Assembly (NCBI GenBank): GCA_022826805.1
Contig: JAJDUH010000024.1
Span: 140,611-204,610 of the forward strand
Length of the DNA stretch: 64,000 nucleotides
Source of the DNA: Candidatus Poribacteria bacterium
Lineage (GTDB): Bacteria; Poribacteria; WGA-4E; WGA-3G
Direction of reading: 5' to 3'
Shown here: positions 1 through 9,382 of the stretch, one piece after another
Layout: each line of letters starts with the position of its first letter
Numbering within the stretch: position 1 is the first letter of the stretch
Translations under genes and position numbers: made by a program
Notes under the pieces: model-generated
What the model was told of the DNA's origin: nothing
What the model saw: the letters and a program-made list of their open reading frames with translations, nothing else
The model's database searches: none

Positions 1-1
1 G

Positions 2-3000
2 CAAATTACCCACGTTTTAGAAGAGCCTCTCGTCAGCCAAGATGGCCGCTATAGACTTGAAGTCCAAGTCGCCGATACGATCGGTAATATGGATATGGAG
101 GCGTTCTTATTTCTCTATGATACGCAATTGCCAACTCTTGTATCTACCTTTCCATCAGCAAATGAGACTGTCGACAATTTATCACAGGTACGGGTTGTTC
201 TCAATGAAGTGACCAGTGGTATGGATTTCACACAGAGTAGTTTTCGGTTAATACGCAATGTTGGTGGAACCCAGGTGGAGGTGCCTGTTAATATCACAAA
301 TAACGGAACGGATACTGCCACTTTGACGGTGTTAGAGCCGATTGCCTTGGATGGTTCTGACGATGGCACCTATGCTATAGAAGTTATACCAACTGACCGT
401 GCTGGCAATATTGGTGCTACTGCTCGGCGTGAGTTTTATCTTGTTAGCCAGAGTCGAGCTGAAGTTCGGTTAACAATGCCTGAAACGACAACGGTCAATA
501 ATTTGGATGTGATTGTCGCCGAACTTATTGATTATATCGGTCCTGGTATTGATGTCGACGAATCAACCTTTACAGTTGCCAATTCTCAGGGTGTTGTTAT
601 TCCAGAGAGAAAGATTGAAACCGATGCAACGAATACCATCTTAACTTGGAGTACCGATGCGGTAATTCCACGCGATGGCACTGCGGATGGCGAATACACG
701 ATAACGGCAACGTTCATTGATTTCACGGGTAAACGCTTTACGCAGGCATTTCCAATTCTCTTGGATACACAATTTCCGGCAATTGAAAGTGTCCGAGTCG
801 GCACCGAATCCGATTTGGTGCTTTCTACTGATAGTACAACGAACATCACTGTAGGCTTCTCACAGATCATTGTAAATTTTGAGGATCTGTCTCAGAACGT
901 AGCGGAAAATTTACCGATTTCCGGTAGTGACGTTGACTTTGCGAATACAAATATTACCCTTGTGAGTCCAGGTGGCGAAGATATACCTATCAACCGTTTC
1001 GATAATGGACGAACTACCTTAACACTCAATTTCCGAAATTTGACGCAGCCTGGTGAATATGTCCTCTCGATTACACCGCAAGATTTAACGGGTAACCAAA
1101 GCACAGCGCCGTTTGTTTATAGATTTCAGATTGATGTAGCTTTGCCTATTGTGGGTTCCGTTTTAATTGATGGAAGGGTTGGCACAATTGTCTACGTCAA
1201 TGGGACCTCTACGTCAATAGTCGCTACCTTCGCGGATCCGACTGGTGTTGGGTTGGCTTTGGGCGAGGGTGGTTCAACAATCACCGTTACCAACGAGAGT
1301 GGTCTCCCTGCCCCCGGTATCACCACATCCAATGGCACAAATCAGTTAACATGGATTCCCATAGTTCTCCCGACCGATGGGAGTGCAGATGGGCGTTACA
1401 CGGTCGCTGTCACGCCTGTGGATAGGACGGGTAGACAGGGTGAAGTCGTTTATCGTCAGTTCATTTACGATACACAAGAACCTCGCGTAACTGCGGCAGT
1501 GCCTGTCAACTTGACCCAACTTGTTTCCTATATTGGTGGTACCCTAACGCAACTTCAGTTCTCCGTTGAAGATGTGGGACCAGCCGATTTGGAGTTGGAA
1601 GATCAAACGATTGAACTCCATAATGCTGATGGTGTGCCTGTTGCCGGGACACTCACTACTGATGAGATAAACAATCAACTCTATCTGACTTTTGCTTCAC
1701 CTTTTCCTCGAGATGGTAGTGCAGATGGGGAATATTTGATAAAATTTTCACTTGTTGACAAATCGGGAAATCGTCTTGATGCTGAGCATAAACTTGTTTA
1801 TGATTCGCAAGCACCGCGGTTATCTTCTGTCATGGTAGATACTGCTTCACCGATGGCGCTTCTACCTCAGCAGGTTACTGAGATATTAGAACCTATAAGT
1901 AGTATTACGATTAAATTTGAAGAGGCGACCCGCGTTGATTTTTCCAATACTCAGCTTACATTACTGGGACCTGAGGAGTTTGATGCCTCTGATGAACTTG
2001 TGAGACTGCCAATCCCGCTGACGTTGGAAGACGATAGTATGTCTGAGGTCGTTGTTAATTTCTTGGAATTGACAGAGGTTGGTTCGTATATATTGTCTGT
2101 GACGCCTCAAGATATAGCGGGTAATTCGACATCAGGCGCGGCGACTTACGAATTCGTTCTGGATATACCGCTGCCGAGTGTGGATAGTGTTGCTATAGGT
2201 GATCAGACGAGCGATGTTGCTTATGTCAACGCCAGCAATATGGTTATAGTTGCTGCCCTCCTTGATCCGACAGAAACAGGTTTAGCTTTTGGCAATCAGA
2301 GTTCAAGAATCCTGGTGAGCACTCCTGATGGTACATCTATTTCGGGAGCTACTGGCACTAATAATGTGGACCTAATTGCTTGGGAACCGACGACATTTAC
2401 ATCTGACGGGAGTACAGATGGAAGATACAGTGTGTACGTTGTACCCGTTGATAAAGCCGGACGTCAAGGAAACGCTGTCTATCGTGAATTTGTTTATGAT
2501 ACCCAAGAACCAGAGATAACTTCTGCTGATCCGATTGATTTAAGTCAACCTGTCTCATATATCAGCCATAATTTGACGCAATTTCGCTTTACCGTCGTGG
2601 ATGTTGGTCCCGCAGAACTCGAATTGTCAGACCAGACAGTTAGCCTGCGCGATGCGAATGGCAACCTGATACCCACACAACTTACTCATGATACCAATAG
2701 CGAACTCTTTCTCACGCTTGATGAACCTTTGTCTCGTGATGGCAGTATGGATGGAGAATATACCGTCCTTATCGAGTTAACCGACAAAGCATCGAATGCG
2801 TTCACTGTTGAACACCTTATTGTCTATGATACCCAAGCGCCGACGCTTGTGAGTACTGTCCCTGCTGACGGTGCTTTGGTCACCGCTGATCGTACGCAGG
2901 TGCAAGTAACACTCAATGATGACGGAGGCAGTGGTATAGACTGGGAGGTAACTACGGTGACGTTAGTTGACCCGAATGGATCTCAAATATCGGGTGAACT

Positions 3001-4855
3001 TGTGAGTGACGGGACGACACACTTAACACTAAATACCAATCAGCTCATTGAGGATGGACGATACATTATTCGTGTCCAAGCCGTTGACCGTGCAGGTAAC
3101 GGAGGTGCAACCGTCTTCGAGCGTAGTTTCCTGCTTTCGAGGCGTTTGCCAGCTATTGTTTCGACATCACCGACGACTGCACCGGCAGATGAAGCGTTTA
3201 CCAATGAGGAAGTTGAGGAGATAGAAATAATGCTTGAAACAGATGATGAAAATCATCTATCAACGCTTCGGTTACTGAATTCTGCGAATCAAGTCATTGC
3301 TGGGCAACAGCTGCGAGAGCCTGACCGATTGGTCTATAATCTTGTTCGTCCGCTTGCGATAGACGGTTCCGACGATGGCATCTATACTATCGAGTTTACC
3401 CCAATCAGTTCCTCTGGACGAGCGGGGGACGTTCAGTTATTAAACTTCACGCACGACACGGAAGCACCCGAAATTGAACCTGAAGCGATTAACCTTGTTG
3501 TCGCGTCTCCTGAGGTTAATAACTCCTTGACGGAAATTCATGTTAACCCTACCGATGAACAGTCTGGTATTGATTGGAAAAACGTTGATGAAGAGTGGGT
3601 AATCTTTGAACGCGTTTCGCCGAACCCAGCCAAAATTGCTGGACGGGTGGAGGATGATAACCAAAGTGTTCTTAGCTTCATACTTACTGTACCGCTGGCA
3701 GACAATGGATCGGCTGATGGTGAATATCGGGTCACTATTACACCCAAGGATCAGGCGGGAAACGGTGATATATCTTATGAAAAGGTTTTTACCTATGATA
3801 CCAGTCCACCGCTGATTGATGCGAGTACTTTACTTCTTAATGACGCTCCGCTACTTGTTGATATCGATGCAGAAGATTATCCGACAGCGGTTTCTACGAC
3901 CGGTGGGGTCGTCATACAGGCGAATATGTTTGACACCGGTTTAGGTGTGAATCTTGCCCAGTCGAGAATTGTCGTCAGAAGTCCCGATGGCACTGAAATT
4001 TCGGGCAATACACAGCAAAACGGTGTAGACACCATCGTCTTCAAATCGGATGGTCTATCGACCCAAGGGCTTTATCAGGTTACGGTTATTAGTATCGGAA
4101 ATGACTCGGAACTACTGGGGTTTGCTCCGACAAATTCCATTACAACAGAATTTCTTTATGAAACTACAGCACCCACTGCCGCTGTAACGAGCGATGGTGG
4201 TGAAACCGAACTCACTGACAAAGCATTGCCGTTAGAAGGGACAGCTTCCGACCCAAGCGGCACGCAGGGCGGCGGTGAGGGCGCGATCTCAATTCCAGCC
4301 TCTGGTGTGTGGCTTGTTGAAATCGTCGGTATTGGTCCCGACAAGCAACCTATAGATCCTGTCCCTGTTGTAGATGATAGTAGTGCGGAGCAGGAACCGT
4401 GGAGCGTTTGGTCGATTGATTTCTTACCCACTCGTTCTGGTGAGTACGATCTGGATGTTCGCGTCACCGACAATGCGGGAAACTACGAGGTCTACGACAT
4501 TGGGGAATATACCATGTCGGTATCACTTACCTTCCGCGAACCGACGTTTGGGTGGCCGAATCCACTCCGAATCTCCAGAGGGGACGTTGCATTTTTCTCG
4601 TTTGATGTTAACGTACCACTCGGAGAGACCGTTGAGCTCACTTTGAGTATCTATGATTGGGGTGGCGACATGGTCCTTTCACAAACCTATCCGGATGTTG
4701 TGTCAGGGCAACGGAACGACCAGTTGCTGAAGTGGAATTTGGAGAACCAAGCGGGTAATGCTGTTGCACGAGGGCTCTATATCTTCCATTTGGAAGCGAT
4801 CAATGCGGCGGGAAATAGCGCAAACGCTGTTGGCAAAGTGCTTGTTGTTGAATAG
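2..4855 (+). CDS. Giant Ig-like repeat surface protein (5' partial)
   Basis: The frame is open from base 2, so the gene begins upstream of the window; 1,617 residues are visible. It consists of about 13 tandem Ig/cadherin-like modules of roughly 95-125 residues. Each has an acidic turn of the type DGSADGEY, then D-x-x-GN, and ends in a strand like YDTQxPxL. The last ~95 residues form a FlgD-like Ig fold (FGWPNPLRIS ... GLYIFHLEA), the kind of C-terminal domain found on type IX-secreted proteins of the FCB group. This indicates an exported adhesin or structural protein; no catalytic domain is visible. A PorV-family gene follows 179 bp downstream on the same strand, which fits export through a PorV-type route (inference). 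The ligand is unknown. Confidence 0.85.
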   Translation, partial: QITHVLEEPLVSQDGRYRLEVQVADTIGNMDMEAFLFLYDTQLPTLVSTFPSANETVDNLSQVRVVLNEVTSGMDFTQSSFRLIRNVGGTQVEVPVNITNNGTDTATLTVLEPIALDGSDDGTYAIEVIPTDRAGNIGATARREFYLVSQSRAEVRLTMPETTTVNNLDVIVAELIDYIGPGIDVDESTFTVANSQGVVIPERKIETDATNTILTWSTDAVIPRDGTADGEYTITATFIDFTGKRFTQAFPILLDTQFPAIESVRVGTESDLVLSTDSTTNITVGFSQIIVNFEDLSQNVAENLPISGSDVDFANTNITLVSPGGEDIPINRFDNGRTTLTLNFRNLTQPGEYVLSITPQDLTGNQSTAPFVYRFQIDVALPIVGSVLIDGRVGTIVYVNGTSTSIVATFADPTGVGLALGEGGSTITVTNESGLPAPGITTSNGTNQLTWIPIVLPTDGSADGRYTVAVTPVDRTGRQGEVVYRQFIYDTQEPRVTAAVPVNLTQLVSYIGGTLTQLQFSVEDVGPADLELEDQTIELHNADGVPVAGTLTTDEINNQLYLTFASPFPRDGSADGEYLIKFSLVDKSGNRLDAEHKLVYDSQAPRLSSVMVDTASPMALLPQQVTEILEPISSITIKFEEATRVDFSNTQLTLLGPEEFDASDELVRLPIPLTLEDDSMSEVVVNFLELTEVGSYILSVTPQDIAGNSTSGAATYEFVLDIPLPSVDSVAIGDQTSDVAYVNASNMVIVAALLDPTETGLAFGNQSSRILVSTPDGTSISGATGTNNVDLIAWEPTTFTSDGSTDGRYSVYVVPVDKAGRQGNAVYREFVYDTQEPEITSADPIDLSQPVSYISHNLTQFRFTVVDVGPAELELSDQTVSLRDANGNLIPTQLTHDTNSELFLTLDEPLSRDGSMDGEYTVLIELTDKASNAFTVEHLIVYDTQAPTLVSTVPADGALVTADRTQVQVTLNDDGGSGIDWEVTTVTLVDPNGSQISGELVSDGTTHLTLNTNQLIEDGRYIIRVQAVDRAGNGGATVFERSFLLSRRLPAIVSTSPTTAPADEAFTNEEVEEIEIMLETDDENHLSTLRLLNSANQVIAGQQLREPDRLVYNLVRPLAIDGSDDGIYTIEFTPISSSGRAGDVQLLNFTHDTEAPEIEPEAINLVVASPEVNNSLTEIHVNPTDEQSGIDWKNVDEEWVIFERVSPNPAKIAGRVEDDNQSVLSFILTVPLADNGSADGEYRVTITPKDQAGNGDISYEKVFTYDTSPPLIDASTLLLNDAPLLVDIDAEDYPTAVSTTGGVVIQANMFDTGLGVNLAQSRIVVRSPDGTEISGNTQQNGVDTIVFKSDGLSTQGLYQVTVISIGNDSELLGFAPTNSITTEFLYETTAPTAAVTSDGGETELTDKALPLEGTASDPSGTQGGGEGAISIPASGVWLVEIVGIGPDKQPIDPVPVVDDSSAEQEPWSVWSIDFLPTRSGEYDLDVRVTDNAGNYEVYDIGEYTMSVSLTFREPTFGWPNPLRISRGDVAFFSFDVNVPLGETVELTLSIYDWGGDMVLSQTYPDVVSGQRNDQLLKWNLENQAGNAVARGLYIFHLEAINAAGNSANAVGKVLVVE

Positions 4856-4864
4856 TTGTCAGTC

Positions 4865-4899
4865 AATCAACGGTATGAAGCCCGTGTGGGCTTCCCCGA
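4865..4899. repeat. AATCAACGGTAT-family intergenic repeat
   Basis: One unit of a dispersed repeat: AATCAACGGTATGAAG followed by a small hairpin (AAGCCCgtgtGGGCTT). The same start recurs at 19329, 19812 and 63892 onward. Fragments of the AGTTGTCAGT repeat family lie on both sides (4854 and about 4923). Confidence 0.7.
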
Positions 4900-4983
4900 G
4901 ATTGCTATGCGACCCTTTCAGTGGTCAGTCGTCAGTTAAGACTTGCGGGCGATTGAAAATGTATGTCATGTCACAAGCGAGTC

Positions 4984-5014
4984 ACTGAAAACTGAAAACT
5001 GAAAACTGAAAACT
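4984..5014. repeat. Short tandem repeat (ACTGAAAA)n
   Basis: Four consecutive copies of the octamer ACTGAAAA sit directly upstream of the ribosome binding site (AAGGAG, 5021-5026) of the PorV-like gene. Copy number could vary by slippage and change the leader length; this is an inference. Confidence 0.75.
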
Positions 5015-5034
5015 ATCAAAAAGGAGAATGTATA

Positions 5035-6006
5035 ATGGAGAAAAGGGGAGCCGTTGTAATTGTAATAGCACTTCTCATAATAGCCACAGTTGCCCCACGC
5101 GCCAGTGCAGTTAATATCCACGATGGAGCAGGTACTGTAGGTGCCGCTTTCCTCAAGGTTGAAGGCGGAAGTCGACCTGTCGGAATGGGTGGCGCATTTA
5201 CAGGGCTTGCCAATGATGTTAACACCATTTTTTGGAATCCTGCTGGTCTGACTGCCGTTCAGGATCAGGAATTAACCGCAATGCAACACTTCTCATTCGC
5301 GGACATTAACAATCAATCTATCGGTTACGCGCAACGGATGGAACGATTCGTGTGGGGGGCAAGTTTCCTCGGCAGTTTCACAGAGATTGAGCGGCGACAA
5401 GGCCCAACAGAGGATCCGGATAGTACTGTGACTGTCGGAGGTTTTGCTACAGGCTTGTCTTTTGCTTATCAGCTTGGTGGGGCTATGTCTGTCGGTGGTA
5501 CGGCGAAGGTAATTTCGGAACAATTGGATATTCAGAACGTCTACGGTGCTGCCGCTGATGTCGGTTTAATCTTACGGCTGCTTGACAATCACCTCGGTAT
5601 CGGGGTTGCTGTCCAAAATGCTGGGGTCTTAGATGGTGCTGAGAATTTGCCGATGGCGCTTCGCGCGGGTTTCGCTTATAGAACTTGGAAAGAGGCAGAA
5701 GCAGAAGCATCGATGCCTGAACGTGAAGTGTGGGCATTCGTTGCGGACGCACACCTCCCACTCATTGATGCGAATCCGAGTTTCCATGTTGGAGCGGAAC
5801 GCTGGTTCTACGATAGCGTGGCGGCGCGTATTGGATACCGTATCGGTTTGAATGAGAATCCGAGTGATGGATTGTCACTCGGTGTTGGTGTAAGACGGAG
5901 CGGCGAGGACGCGTTGGCGAATATTGATTTCCAATTCGATTATGCTTTCGTGCCAGATGCTTATGTCGGGAATGCGCATCGCGTCTCTTTTATCACCCGT
6001 TTTTAA
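5035..6006 (+). CDS. PorV/PorQ family outer-membrane protein
   Basis: A protein of 323 residues with an N-terminal signal peptide (hydrophobic residues 8-24, cut near ASA-V). It then carries the family signature AGTVGAAFLKVEGGSRPVGMG, followed by the NPAGL motif near residue 70 and a beta-barrel-rich remainder ending in an aromatic residue. Members of this family are FadL-like barrels; PorV is the shuttle/attachment component of type IX secretion in Bacteroidetes. The start is supported by AAGGAG 8 nt upstream. Its place right after the giant Ig-repeat gene suggests a partner role in export or surface anchoring, but many Poribacteria-like genomes may carry several such genes, so a specific PorV function is inference. 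Confidence 0.8.
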   Translation: MEKRGAVVIVIALLIIATVAPRASAVNIHDGAGTVGAAFLKVEGGSRPVGMGGAFTGLANDVNTIFWNPAGLTAVQDQELTAMQHFSFADINNQSIGYAQRMERFVWGASFLGSFTEIERRQGPTEDPDSTVTVGGFATGLSFAYQLGGAMSVGGTAKVISEQLDIQNVYGAAADVGLILRLLDNHLGIGVAVQNAGVLDGAENLPMALRAGFAYRTWKEAEAEASMPEREVWAFVADAHLPLIDANPSFHVGAERWFYDSVAARIGYRIGLNENPSDGLSLGVGVRRSGEDALANIDFQFDYAFVPDAYVGNAHRVSFITRF

Positions 6007-6008
6007 AT

Positions 6009-6138
6009 GGTTGTCAGTTATCGGTCTTCGGTTAAGAGCAGTTTGTAACAATTTCCCCAAACTTGGGACTCCAAAAAGTGATGAATTGTTACATCAAAGT
6101 CTTTTAACTGACGACTGACAACCAACAACCGATAACTA
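6009..6138. repeat. Long palindromic repeat, family R1
   Basis: Outer arms GGTTGTCAGTTATCGGT and ACCGATAACT, inner arms TTGTAACAATT/AATTGTTACA, and a centre CCCCAAACTTGGG. Nearly the whole gene-free space between the PorV-like gene and nadA is this element. Close relatives lie at 8562, 9383, 25048 and 26370. Confidence 0.8.
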
Positions 6139-7266
6139 TTAAACACTTGCTTCAAGCATTCGCTCAATTGGTGCACGCGCTTTATCAATAGTCTCAGAAC
6201 TTAGTGTAATCTCATATTCACTGAGATCGTCGTCCCGATCAATTGCTTCCAGAATATTCGCAATTTTGCCCAAATTCACCTGTGCCATGTGTGAGCATCG
6301 GACTGAACAGGCTGTCCAGAATTGAACTTCTGGAAATTCCTGTGCCAGATTCGAGGTCAGTTCACATTCCGAGGCGACAAAAGCACGTTCCAATTGGTTC
6401 ACTGCGACACGCTCTGCAATGTCTTTCATAATCTGACTGGTGCTGCCGTAAAAATCCGCTTCTTGTAGTACATTCGGACGGCATTCCCAGTGGGCATAGA
6501 GTTTACGGTGGGGGTGCCCTTTCGGAATTTCAAAGGATTCGCGCACGTTGAGAAGATCGTCGAGTGTGAATCTCTCGTGAACTTCACAAACTGCGCCCCG
6601 CGCTGTATTGTCTTTACCAGGGTAGACAACGTTTTTCTCGTCCTTCAATTCTTCCTCTAAGTTTTGCGCAAAGAAGATATCTGGCACAAAGATTACTGTA
6701 TCGCCCGGTAGTGTTTTTGCGATGTGTGCTGCATTCGCCGATGTACAACAGATATCCGATTCTGCTTTCGCGTCTGCATAGCTATTCACATAGATCATCA
6801 CCGGCGCGCCTGGGTAGAGATCTTTCAATTTCTTGACGTCTTCCGCACCGAAGTTATCGGCGAGTGAGCATCCTGCCGTTTTATCTGCAACTAACACCGT
6901 TTTGTCTGGACTTAAGATTTTCGCTGTTTCTGCCATAAACGGCACACCGTTAAAGATTAAGTACGGTGCTTCCGTTTTTGCGGCGAACATACTCAGCCCG
7001 AGTGAATCGCCCTGTTCCTCTTTTTCAGACAATCCGAAGACGAGTGGCTCCATATAATTGTGACCGAGCATCACAACGTCATGTTTTTGCTTTAGTGTGC
7101 GTATTCTGTGGATGGTCTTGGCGTGTGCCTCTATATCGAGAAACGTTAAACTGGGATGGTGGCGATTGTATAGTTCTTTCTTAACGTCCTCAATGCTGAG
7201 GTCGGTTGTACAATTCGGTGTATCTGTTGCGTGAGGAGTTTCTCCGTTAGAACGCATAACAGTCAT
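6139..7266 (-). CDS. nadA: Quinolinate synthase NadA
   Basis: Condenses iminoaspartate with dihydroxyacetone phosphate to quinolinate in de novo NAD synthesis, using an oxygen-sensitive 4Fe-4S cluster in the cytosol. Visible family motifs: GHNYMEP near residue 68, GCSLAD (Cys ~133), AVCEVHERF (Cys ~227), HWECRPNV and TACSVRCSHM (Cys ~320/324). Three of these cysteines would bind the cluster. The frame extends to a TTG at 7284, but ATG 7266 has GGAG at a sensible distance and is preferred. No nadB or nadC lies nearby, so it is a stand-alone copy. Confidence 0.95.
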   Translation of the reverse strand: MTVMRSNGETPHATDTPNCTTDLSIEDVKKELYNRHHPSLTFLDIEAHAKTIHRIRTLKQKHDVVMLGHNYMEPLVFGLSEKEEQGDSLGLSMFAAKTEAPYLIFNGVPFMAETAKILSPDKTVLVADKTAGCSLADNFGAEDVKKLKDLYPGAPVMIYVNSYADAKAESDICCTSANAAHIAKTLPGDTVIFVPDIFFAQNLEEELKDEKNVVYPGKDNTARGAVCEVHERFTLDDLLNVRESFEIPKGHPHRKLYAHWECRPNVLQEADFYGSTSQIMKDIAERVAVNQLERAFVASECELTSNLAQEFPEVQFWTACSVRCSHMAQVNLGKIANILEAIDRDDDLSEYEITLSSETIDKARAPIERMLEASV

Positions 7267-7454
7267 TTTTTTGGTACGCTCCAAGTCATCGCTAATCAGA
7301 TGCTCCCTGTCTATGGGTAGCGAATCAATTAATCTACGAGCTCGCGATATCGAAAATCTACAAGTATGGGCGGCTCACAGGATTAGCGATTCTTTTTTAA
7401 TCGTTCCTATTAAGATACCTGAAAAATGGTTTTTTTGTCAAGGTTAACACACTA

Positions 7455-8012
7455 ATGAAAAATTTATGTCAAATTTGCTGTGAAAAAACAAAAAAAATGT
7501 GCGCTTTTGCCCTTATTCTGTGTCTAATTTGGGGGTTGACACCGGCTGCGAAGGGTATTTCGGTTAAATTAAGAGGGAAAATTGCGTTGGCTGGGATTTT
7601 GTCAGGGCTTACATATTTGACACACGCCCTTGTTACGCGTGACAGGCGGGCAGTGGAGAAACTACGGCTCCATCTTGGCCCACCTGAGCGTATGGTTCAG
7701 TTTGAACAGGGATTCGATTTGTGGCGTATTGACTATTATGAGGAACAGTGCTATATGTTTCGGAACAACCGATTTATCAAGTCTGCACCGTGCCTTGACC
7801 TGCAGTCGGAACATCAAGGGCATATTCGTATTGAGACTTGCAGGTGTAGGTTTGTTCCACCATTTCTTATTGATACGCCTGTTTTAGGGACCCCCAGGTT
7901 GTTGCGGCTTTGCCCTTTGCATCCACAGCGAGCCCCTCAATTTGTATCTTCCGGTCTCTATCGGTTGGAAGACGGACGTTTGCTTGATCCGCAGCCGTGG
8001 CTTTCACGTTAG
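7455..8012 (+). CDS. Hypothetical exported/membrane protein
   Basis: A 185-residue frame not recognised as a known family. Residues 13-35 form a hydrophobic signal-like segment and residues 42-60 a second apolar stretch. The middle (about residues 65-115) is basic and aromatic and looks like genuine coding sequence. The last ~48 codons run antisense to the 3' end of the convergent carbohydrate-binding-like gene, so the natural C-terminus may have been lost and the frame may simply read through. No ribosome binding site is evident before the ATG. Confidence 0.45.
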   Translation: MKNLCQICCEKTKKMCAFALILCLIWGLTPAAKGISVKLRGKIALAGILSGLTYLTHALVTRDRRAVEKLRLHLGPPERMVQFEQGFDLWRIDYYEEQCYMFRNNRFIKSAPCLDLQSEHQGHIRIETCRCRFVPPFLIDTPVLGTPRLLRLCPLHPQRAPQFVSSGLYRLEDGRLLDPQPWLSR

Positions 8013-8541
8013 TTGTCACGAAAATTGCGTCTAACATAGTAGCATCTTCGCGCACTGCGATACGTAGAAACGTCTCACCCGCTTTGTTGAACTTCCATTC
8101 TCGGTCGAATGTCCCACCGTCTAACCAGTGATTGATGCGGTCCCAATGCCATTCGGCACCTTGACCAACGCCCCAACGAAACTGTGTATTCTGGGTCGCC
8201 TGTGCATTTTCGTCTGGGTCGGCGGGTTGCCATGTCACCCAGAAAGAATCGCTATTGCCATCCCATGCGATGACGTGGCCCCAGAGAGCGTACTTACCGG
8301 CTTCGGGAATGTTGATAATAAAATCGGCGTGGCCTGCACCGCCGCCCCCGGCTACCGGTGCACCTTCCATCCAGATGAATTTTCCATCAGATGCGTTTTT
8401 ATCGTCCGTAATAATCATCGGATCTACGATATCTTGGGCTAACTCTGCTTCAAGGGCAATCTCAACCTCGGCACCGAGTTTTGCTGATCCAAATACAAAT
8501 GCCGTTAATATAGCCAGCAACAAAATTGTGCGGTATTTCAT
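7867..8541 (-). CDS. Secreted carbohydrate-binding-like protein with C-terminal tail motif
   Basis: Protein of 224 residues: signal peptide (residues 1-24, no lipobox), then a jelly-roll type module resembling CBM6/CBM35-like galactose-binding domains (AExA at the start, G-rich FIWMEG-x-PVAGGGG, SFWVTWQP, WHWDRINHWLDGG, IAVREDATMLDAIFVT). The end is KAATTWGSLKQAYQ, a tail shared with four other secreted proteins here. Start supported by AAGGAGG 5 nt upstream. It is a clear paralogue of the next gene (8708-9361). Probably binds glycans outside the cell; the sugar specificity cannot be read from the sequence. Confidence 0.75.
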   Translation of the reverse strand: MKYRTILLLAILTAFVFGSAKLGAEVEIALEAELAQDIVDPMIITDDKNASDGKFIWMEGAPVAGGGGAGHADFIINIPEAGKYALWGHVIAWDGNSDSFWVTWQPADPDENAQATQNTQFRWGVGQGAEWHWDRINHWLDGGTFDREWKFNKAGETFLRIAVREDATMLDAIFVTTNVKATAADQANVRLPTDRDRKIQIEGLAVDAKGKAATTWGSLKQAYQ

Positions 8542-8561
8542 TGTTACCTCCTTCCTTATTT

Positions 8562-8702
8562 TAGTTATCGGTTATCAGTTATCAGTTGTCGGTTAAGAGC
8601 GATTTGTAACAATCTCCCCAAACTTGGGGTATTCCAAACAGTGGTGAATTGTTGCAGAGATCCTCTTTGACTGATAACTGACAACTAACAACTGACAACT
8701 AT
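8562..8702. repeat. Long palindromic repeat, family R1
   Basis: Arms TTAGTTATCGGTTATCAGTTATCAGTTGTCGGTT and AACTGATAACTGACAACTAACAACTGACAACT enclose TTGTAACAATCTCCCCAAACTTGGGG and GAATTGTTGC. Fills the whole gap between the two paralogous carbohydrate-binding-like genes. Confidence 0.8.
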
Positions 8703-8707
8703 TAAAA

Positions 8708-9361
8708 CTATCTTCCGGCTTTGAGTTTCGCCCATGTTGTAGCGAGCTTATCTTGGGGTTCAACAGGTACTAAGGAATCAGCTGGAATAGGATCGCGAGG
8801 TCCTACTTCTGCTTCATCGTCAGAAAGATTGTCGGTGATGAAGATCACATCCAACATAGTAGCGTCTTCCCGAACTGCTATCCGGAGTGTGGTTTCCCCA
8901 GCGTCCTCTATTTCCCATTCCCGTTCAAACGTGCCACCGTCAAGCCAGTGGTTAATTCGATCCCAGTGCCAGTCGTTGCCTTGGGCGACGCCCCAGCGGA
9001 ACTCGGTGTTCTGGGTTTCTTGAGCGTTTTCATCTGGGTCGGCGGGTTGCCATGTCACCCAGAAGGAATCACTGTTACCATCCCATGCGATGACTTTGCC
9101 CCAGAGTGCGTAGGTGCCGGCTTCTGGAATAGGCAAAATGTATTCTGCCCAACCTTCACCACCGCCACCGGCGACTGGAGGTCCTTCCATCCATATAAAC
9201 TGACCTCCAGAAGCATCTGCGTCGTCGGCGACTTCCATCGGTGCTTCGATCGCATCCGCCATTTCTGCCTCAATTGCCCACTCATAGCCATAACTTATAC
9301 CGCTTGTTAGCAGTAAGCCGAACATGAAAAGTATACCTAATACTAAAGTTGTGAAACGCAT
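8708..9361 (-). CDS. Secreted carbohydrate-binding-like protein with C-terminal tail motif (paralogue)
   Basis: Same architecture as the 7867-8541 product: signal peptide (residues 1-24, LLTSGISYG, no lipobox cysteine), a CBM6/35-like module with FIWMEGPPVAGGGG, SFWVTWQPADPDEN, WHWDRINHWLDGG and IAVREDATMLD, then a Pro/Asp-rich linker and the tail KLATTWAKLKAGR at the stop. The frame opens at 9496, but ATG 9361 is followed directly by a typical signal peptide and preceded by AGGAG, so it is chosen. Tandem duplication with its neighbour is evident; the linker is longer here. Function is probably extracellular glycan binding. Confidence 0.75.
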   Translation of the reverse strand: MRFTTLVLGILFMFGLLLTSGISYGYEWAIEAEMADAIEAPMEVADDADASGGQFIWMEGPPVAGGGGEGWAEYILPIPEAGTYALWGKVIAWDGNSDSFWVTWQPADPDENAQETQNTEFRWGVAQGNDWHWDRINHWLDGGTFEREWEIEDAGETTLRIAVREDATMLDVIFITDNLSDDEAEVGPRDPIPADSLVPVEPQDKLATTWAKLKAGR

Positions 9362-9382
9362 AAGGTTTCTCCTTTTTTTAAG

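Noticed and set aside
4156..4473. Minus-strand frames opposite the Ig-repeat gene
   Set aside because: Low-complexity shadows without start signals; the plus-strand repeats are unambiguous.
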